Assembly: GCA_964649445.1 (NCBI GenBank)
Contig: CAZYPS010000068.1
Span: 1 to 9,662 of the forward strand
Length of the DNA: 9,662 nt
Reading direction: 5' to 3'
Source: JAGXLP01 sp964649445
GTDB lineage: Bacteria; Bipolaricaulota; Bipolaricaulia; M55B111
This document shows, one piece after another, positions 6,368-9,662 of the stretch; the stretch's first letter is position 1, and every line of letters starts with the position of its first letter. The position numbers and the translations under genes are program-made. The notes beneath the pieces were generated by a model. The model was not told the DNA's origin. It was given only the letters and a program-made list of their open reading frames with translations, and searched no databases.

Positions 6368-7213
6368 TTATTCCCCTGTCTGCAGGCTGAGTCCTTTTAC
6401 GAAGTAACGCTGAAGGCCGAGCAATACGATCACTGTCGGTGCGGAGGCAACTACTGCACCAGCAGCAATTACCGGAGTTGGCACTCCTGCACGGAGACCA
6501 CTTAACTTTGACAGGGCAGTCATGACGGGTCTGACGTTTTGCGTTAATACCATCCCAAACAGGATATCGTTCCATGTCCATCTGAATTGAAAAATAAATA
6601 CCACTACAAAAGCGGCCTTGGTCAAAGGCATAAATATCTTCCAGTAGATTTCAAGGTCAGAACAACCGTCAATCCGGGCCGCTTCGATAAGTTCCTGGGG
6701 TATTGTTAAGGCATAGTTTCGATAAACTAATAAAGCAAAGGGCGTACAGATACCGATATAAACCAGGGCCATTCCCAGTCTTGTGTCATATAATCCCATT
6801 CTACTTGTCGCAATATATAGAGGGATAAGGAACATCTGGAAAGGAAAAAGGTTGCCACTAAATATACCCATGAACCAGCTCTGTGGATTTTTGACTTTAA
6901 GATGTACTAAAGCAAATCCCGCCAGGGATGCTAAAAAAGCAGATCCGGCCCCGCCCGCTATGGCGTATATTAGGCTGTTCACGAAATTTGAACCGAGACC
7001 CGCCTGAGTCCAGGCAGTCAAGAAGTTTTTAAAGGAATTTGCAGGTATGGATAGTATATCCGGAATGGTCCAGAAGAAAAGGCTATCGAACTGTGCTGGT
7101 GTTTTAATGATAGTTGAGAGAATTGCAGCCAACGGAAAAAGCCATAAAGCAACGAGTAGCAACAGAATTGAGTAAATTATTATTCTGGATAAGGTACTTC
7201 CTTCTAATCTCAT
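6368..7213 (-). CDS. Sugar ABC transporter permease, MalG/UgpE type
   Basis: It is an inner-membrane subunit of a carbohydrate-uptake ABC importer (CUT1 family), 281 residues. A transmembrane helix lies near residues 11-33, and more hydrophobic segments are at about 75-103, 112-135, 145-165, 200-222 and 245-266. The cytoplasmic EAA loop that docks on the ATPase is present as EAARIDGCSDLEIYWKIFMP (177-196). WNDILFG (214-220) and the terminal QRYFVKGLSLQTG (268-280) are typical of MalG-like permeases. It starts eight bases after the first permease; the Shine-Dalgarno AGGAGGG overlaps that gene's stop codon, which indicates translational coupling. It pairs with the adjacent MalF-like permease. 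No ATP-binding subunit is encoded in the window, as is common for CUT1 systems that share one ATPase. Confidence 0.93.
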   Translation of the reverse strand: MRLEGSTLSRIIIYSILLLLVALWLFPLAAILSTIIKTPAQFDSLFFWTIPDILSIPANSFKNFLTAWTQAGLGSNFVNSLIYAIAGGAGSAFLASLAGFALVHLKVKNPQSWFMGIFSGNLFPFQMFLIPLYIATSRMGLYDTRLGMALVYIGICTPFALLVYRNYALTIPQELIEAARIDGCSDLEIYWKIFMPLTKAAFVVVFIFQFRWTWNDILFGMVLTQNVRPVMTALSKLSGLRAGVPTPVIAAGAVVASAPTVIVLLGLQRYFVKGLSLQTGE

Positions 7214-7221
7214 ATTCCCTC

Positions 7222-8079
7222 CTAAGCCGAAGGCTCGAAGGCCTTAAGGTTTCTCCAGGCAAATATTAAGGTAACAAGGGCTATGATAACGGCAATAGCT
7301 GAACCGTAACCCATGTTGGAAAGGAGAAAAGACTCTCTATACATGGAGATTGCGAGCGTCTCGGAGGCTCTAGCCGGTCCGCCATGCGTCATCACCCATG
7401 GAATCGCAAACATCCTGGTTGTATTGATCATAGCGTTTGCTACTACCAGCATGGAAATTGGCTTAAGTAACGGTAAAGTAACGTGATAAAAAATCTGCCA
7501 GAAGTTTGCTCCATCTACTTTTGCCGCTTCAATTGGTGCCTTGGGAAGACTTTGTAAACCCACCAGAAAGAGCACCAGATTTAACCCCAGGAACTGCCAG
7601 GCCCAGACTCCAATCATCAAGAAAGTATTTATGGAGCTATTAGCCAGAAGCTGGAAAGATCCAAGACCTAAGACCTTGAACAGCGAATTTATCGCTCCAT
7701 TCTGGGTTGAATAAACTATTTTCCATATAACGGCTGCGACGGTTGGTGCCAGGGTCACTGGTATATAAAAAACTGTTTTAAAGAAGCCCTGGAACCGCAC
7801 ACTGTTTATTATTACTGCAAGAAAAAGAGCCAGGACTATGGGAAATCCAAGAGTACCGATAAGCCATAGTATTGTATTCTTGAAAGCATTGAGTACTTGA
7901 GGTGAGGAGAATACCTGGAAGTAATTCGAGAGCCCGGTCCATTCTGGCGAAGTAATAATATTCCATTTGGTGAAACTGAGATAAATTGTGTAACCAGCCG
8001 GTAGCAATTCGGCTCCGATAACGAAGAAGAGCGCCGGCATAAGAAAAATATAAGGATCTAGTTTAGTTAATCTACTCAT
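7222..8079 (-). CDS. Sugar ABC transporter permease, MalF/UgpA type
   Basis: It is the second membrane subunit of the CUT1-type sugar importer, 285 residues. It has the usual six-helix layout without the long periplasmic insertion of E. coli MalF: hydrophobic segments at about 11-33, 65-92, 103-123, 150-176, 205-222 and 258-276. The EAA loop is EAAKVDGANFWQIFYHVTLP (184-203), and the conserved periplasmic-side stretch GGPARASETL (233-242) follows. GAGGAG at 8087-8092, eight bases ahead of the ATG, supports the start. The gene follows the binding-protein gene across a 64-bp spacer that contains a strong hairpin, so its expression is probably lower than that of the binding protein. Confidence 0.93.
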   Translation of the reverse strand: MSRLTKLDPYIFLMPALFFVIGAELLPAGYTIYLSFTKWNIITSPEWTGLSNYFQVFSSPQVLNAFKNTILWLIGTLGFPIVLALFLAVIINSVRFQGFFKTVFYIPVTLAPTVAAVIWKIVYSTQNGAINSLFKVLGLGSFQLLANSSINTFLMIGVWAWQFLGLNLVLFLVGLQSLPKAPIEAAKVDGANFWQIFYHVTLPLLKPISMLVVANAMINTTRMFAIPWVMTHGGPARASETLAISMYRESFLLSNMGYGSAIAVIIALVTLIFAWRNLKAFEPSA

Positions 8080-8095
8080 TATTGAACTCCTCGAT

Positions 8096-8127
8096 AAAAA
8101 CCCCCGACCGGCTTGACCGGCCGGGGG
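8096..8127 (-). terminator. Intrinsic terminator or attenuator between binding protein and permease genes
   Basis: Read on the minus strand, an 11-bp stem CCCCCGGCCGG / CCGGTCGGGGG (one G-T pair) closes a five-base loop TCAAG and runs directly into TTTTT. It is a textbook rho-independent structure lying 17 bases after the binding-protein stop and just before the permease ribosome site. In sugar ABC operons such structures commonly let most transcripts stop after the binding protein while a minority read through; that role is inferred here. It also protects the 3' end of the short message. Confidence 0.85.
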
Positions 8128-8143
8128 TATAAATGTCAGTCAG

Positions 8144-9457
8144 TTAGTTTTCTAGTTCAGACTGTTTTTCGTAGTCAACGTCGTAATCTGGCCACGTTTT
8201 TGCCGCCTGGTTTTCAATGCTTTTTAGGACCTTTTCCCACTGGTTTGGTTTGGTGAGCATCCTTTCAAACTCGGCGACGGCATGGTTTACGATTTCGGTT
8301 GGCGTAGCTTCCCAGAACCTAATCGCCTTGTTGGGATAATTATCAACTTCCTGAAGTAATTTGGCGAACTCCGGATTTGTTTCGGCTACTGCGTCCTCCG
8401 ATATGATCGTATCCCAGGGCATTGGATGCCAGAGGTCGAGATCAAGTTGCCGCGCGTCTTCGTCCGATACCCACCATTTGAGCCAATCTTTTGCCTTATC
8501 TTTGTTCGCCGCACGTTTTCCGATCATCAAAGGTGAAATCTCGGTAGCCAGTGCACCTTCACCTTCCTCGCTAATTGCAGGGAGGACAAATACGTTAAAG
8601 TCTTTTCCGGGTTCTAAGCCACGATCCATTAGAATACCACTGTACCAGGTGCCCATTGGAATTAGTGCGAGTTCGTTGTTTTTGAACATCCTGGGATAGT
8701 CCTGGACATACGTGGAATCCATTGGGGCGAAGTAACCTTCATCGAGCAACGTCTTCCATTGTTTCATGGTCTCGACTACTTCTTTATCCGTCCAGTGAGC
8801 TTCGCCTGCCATCAGTTCCTTATAGAATTGATGGTCCTTATGTAGTAGCAGTTCCTGGAAAACTATGAATGAGGTCCAGCGAGATTCGCCGACTGTATTC
8901 CCGATAAAGTTTATATCTTTTTCCTGGAAGAATTCAGCTTGATCCATGAATTCCTGCCACGTCTCAGGTGGATTCATATCGTACTTTTCGTAAAGATTTT
9001 CGTTGTAGTACCAGACCCAGTAACTGGAGTGGAGCGGGACGGCATAAGTCATTCCGTCAATTGTTAGTTGTTCCCTTATACCGGGTGAAACTTTGTCGCC
9101 AACTTCCTCCCAAACATCAGAAAGGTCAGCTACTAAACCGGCGTCAACGAGTTGTTGCGCCCTGTAACCAAACCACCATTTGAAGATTTCCGGAGCCCTT
9201 GGCGAGGTGAGATCTGTCTTGACTCTCGATTTGTAAACGTCAGTTTTGAATTCGGTTACATCTAAGCCAATTCCAATTTCGTTTTGAGAAAGCTCTCCGA
9301 GCTCCACCCATCGTTCCTGCCATTCGGGATTGTCGTGGTAGAAAGTTACTTCATCTTCAGCGTTGACGTTCCTGGCACCAATCAGCACAAAACTAAAAGT
9401 CAAAGCAACAATCAATACACTTAAAGTGGCAATTTTTGCTGTGGATTTTCTGTTCAT
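8144..9457 (-). CDS. Secreted sugar-binding protein of the ABC transporter (family 1 extracellular solute-binding protein)
   Basis: This is the periplasmic or extracytoplasmic receptor that delivers sugar to the two permeases, about 437 residues. The N-terminus has a Sec signal: basic MNRKSTAK, a hydrophobic core from about residue 9 to 27, and a VNA-ED signal-peptidase I site after A33. There is no lipobox cysteine, so the mature protein is soluble rather than a lipoprotein, pointing to an organism with an outer membrane or sheath. The mature part has the family's features: SRVKTDLTSPRAPEIFKWW, a YAVPLHSSYWVWYYNENLYE-like stretch, PETWQEFMDQAEFF, and the C-lobe LALIPMGTWYSG, with many aromatic residues suited to sugar stacking. 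I chose ATG 9457, not the in-frame ATG at 9523, because AGGAGGT lies five bases upstream and the signal peptide begins there. The transported sugar cannot be read from the sequence. Confidence 0.92.
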   Translation of the reverse strand: MNRKSTAKIATLSVLIVALTFSFVLIGARNVNAEDEVTFYHDNPEWQERWVELGELSQNEIGIGLDVTEFKTDVYKSRVKTDLTSPRAPEIFKWWFGYRAQQLVDAGLVADLSDVWEEVGDKVSPGIREQLTIDGMTYAVPLHSSYWVWYYNENLYEKYDMNPPETWQEFMDQAEFFQEKDINFIGNTVGESRWTSFIVFQELLLHKDHQFYKELMAGEAHWTDKEVVETMKQWKTLLDEGYFAPMDSTYVQDYPRMFKNNELALIPMGTWYSGILMDRGLEPGKDFNVFVLPAISEEGEGALATEISPLMIGKRAANKDKAKDWLKWWVSDEDARQLDLDLWHPMPWDTIISEDAVAETNPEFAKLLQEVDNYPNKAIRFWEATPTEIVNHAVAEFERMLTKPNQWEKVLKSIENQAAKTWPDYDVDYEKQSELEN

Positions 9458-9462
9458 AAGAT

Positions 9463-9469
9463 ACCTCCT
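9463..9469 (-). promoter_or_regulatory. Consensus ribosome binding site that fixes the binding-protein start
   Basis: AGGAGGT on the minus strand is five bases from the ATG at 9457. It shows that the 22 extra codons upstream, which would put a charged, non-signal-like stretch before the signal peptide, are leader rather than protein. Confidence 0.75.
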
Positions 9470-9500
9470 ATCTTTAAAGTAAATTTCCTTTCGATATTTC

Positions 9501-9539
9501 CGGTTAGATTGGTTTAATAGCAATCTGGGTAACCGTCAA
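9501..9539 (-). promoter_or_regulatory. Leader of the transport operon: imperfect dyad beside a TTGACG box
   Basis: CGGTTAGATTG (9501-9511) and CAATCTGGGTAACCG (9521-9535) pair as 6 plus 5 bases with a four-base bulge TGGG, around GTTTAATAG. On the minus strand TTGACG (9539-9534) resembles a -35 box and overlaps the outer edge of the dyad. The nearest -10-like TATTAA (9519-9514) is only 14 bases away, which is short of the usual 16-18, so the exact promoter is uncertain. The arrangement suits a sugar-responsive repressor or an activator site. The rest of 9540-9662 is AT-rich and shows no gene. Confidence 0.35.
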
Positions 9540-9662
9540 AACTGTTTACTATTAACTGATACGCACAGCTAAACTACGGTCTTTTTTAGTTCTTGCCAGA
9601 TTACTCTTATTAAATGATCCAATTGAATAGAGCCTTTTACTTACTTTTCTACTAATCCTACC

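Noticed and set aside
9458..9523. N-terminal extension of the binding protein to ATG 9523
   Set aside because: The strong AGGAGGT and a clean signal peptide both place the start at 9457.
1..9662. CRISPR array, tRNA, rRNA or intact insertion sequence
   Set aside because: No regularly spaced repeats, no tRNA cloverleaf or rRNA-like stretch and no transposase frame were seen on either strand.

Overview
The window reads as one carbohydrate-uptake and mannose/fructose-type sugar catabolism locus, transcribed right to left on the minus strand, with a patch of decayed mobile DNA at its left end. Host: moderate GC, strong AGGAGG-type ribosome sites, and a solute-binding protein with a Sec signal peptide but no lipobox cysteine. 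This suggests a diderm-like bacterium such as Thermotogota, Halanaerobiales or a spirochaete-like lineage. This is inference; no marker gene settles it.

Layout in order of transcription. The leader (9458-9662) contains an imperfect inverted repeat next to a possible -35 box. It is followed by a secreted sugar-binding protein (9457-8144), a strong GC-rich hairpin with a T-tract (8127-8096) that looks like a partial terminator, two ABC permeases (8079-7222 and 7213-6368), an AGE/YihS-type sugar isomerase (6352-5141) and a uroporphyrinogen-decarboxylase-like protein (5085-3868). A gap of about 610 bp (3258-3867) has no recognisable gene but holds three perfect or near-perfect dyads. Then come a ROK-family sugar kinase (3257-2304) and a two-domain class I mannose-6-phosphate isomerase with a GTG start (2216-429).

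How the genes may work together (inference from families). The transporter imports a sugar or short oligosaccharide. The AGE-family enzyme most resembles aldose-ketose isomerases (mannose to fructose type). The ROK kinase would phosphorylate the free hexose, and the mannose-6-phosphate isomerase would bring mannose-6-P to fructose-6-P. No transporter ATPase and no glycoside hydrolase lie in the window, so both must come from elsewhere. The UROD-like protein is the piece without an obvious role. It keeps the HxC part of the zinc site of corrinoid-linked methyltransferases.

Left end (1-428): the 3' part of a UPF0175-like small antitoxin-type gene (+ strand) runs into a frameshifted, truncated tyrosine-recombinase fragment on the minus strand that still carries its HTLRH motif. 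The join is near base 117. The rest, to 428, holds nothing I can name.
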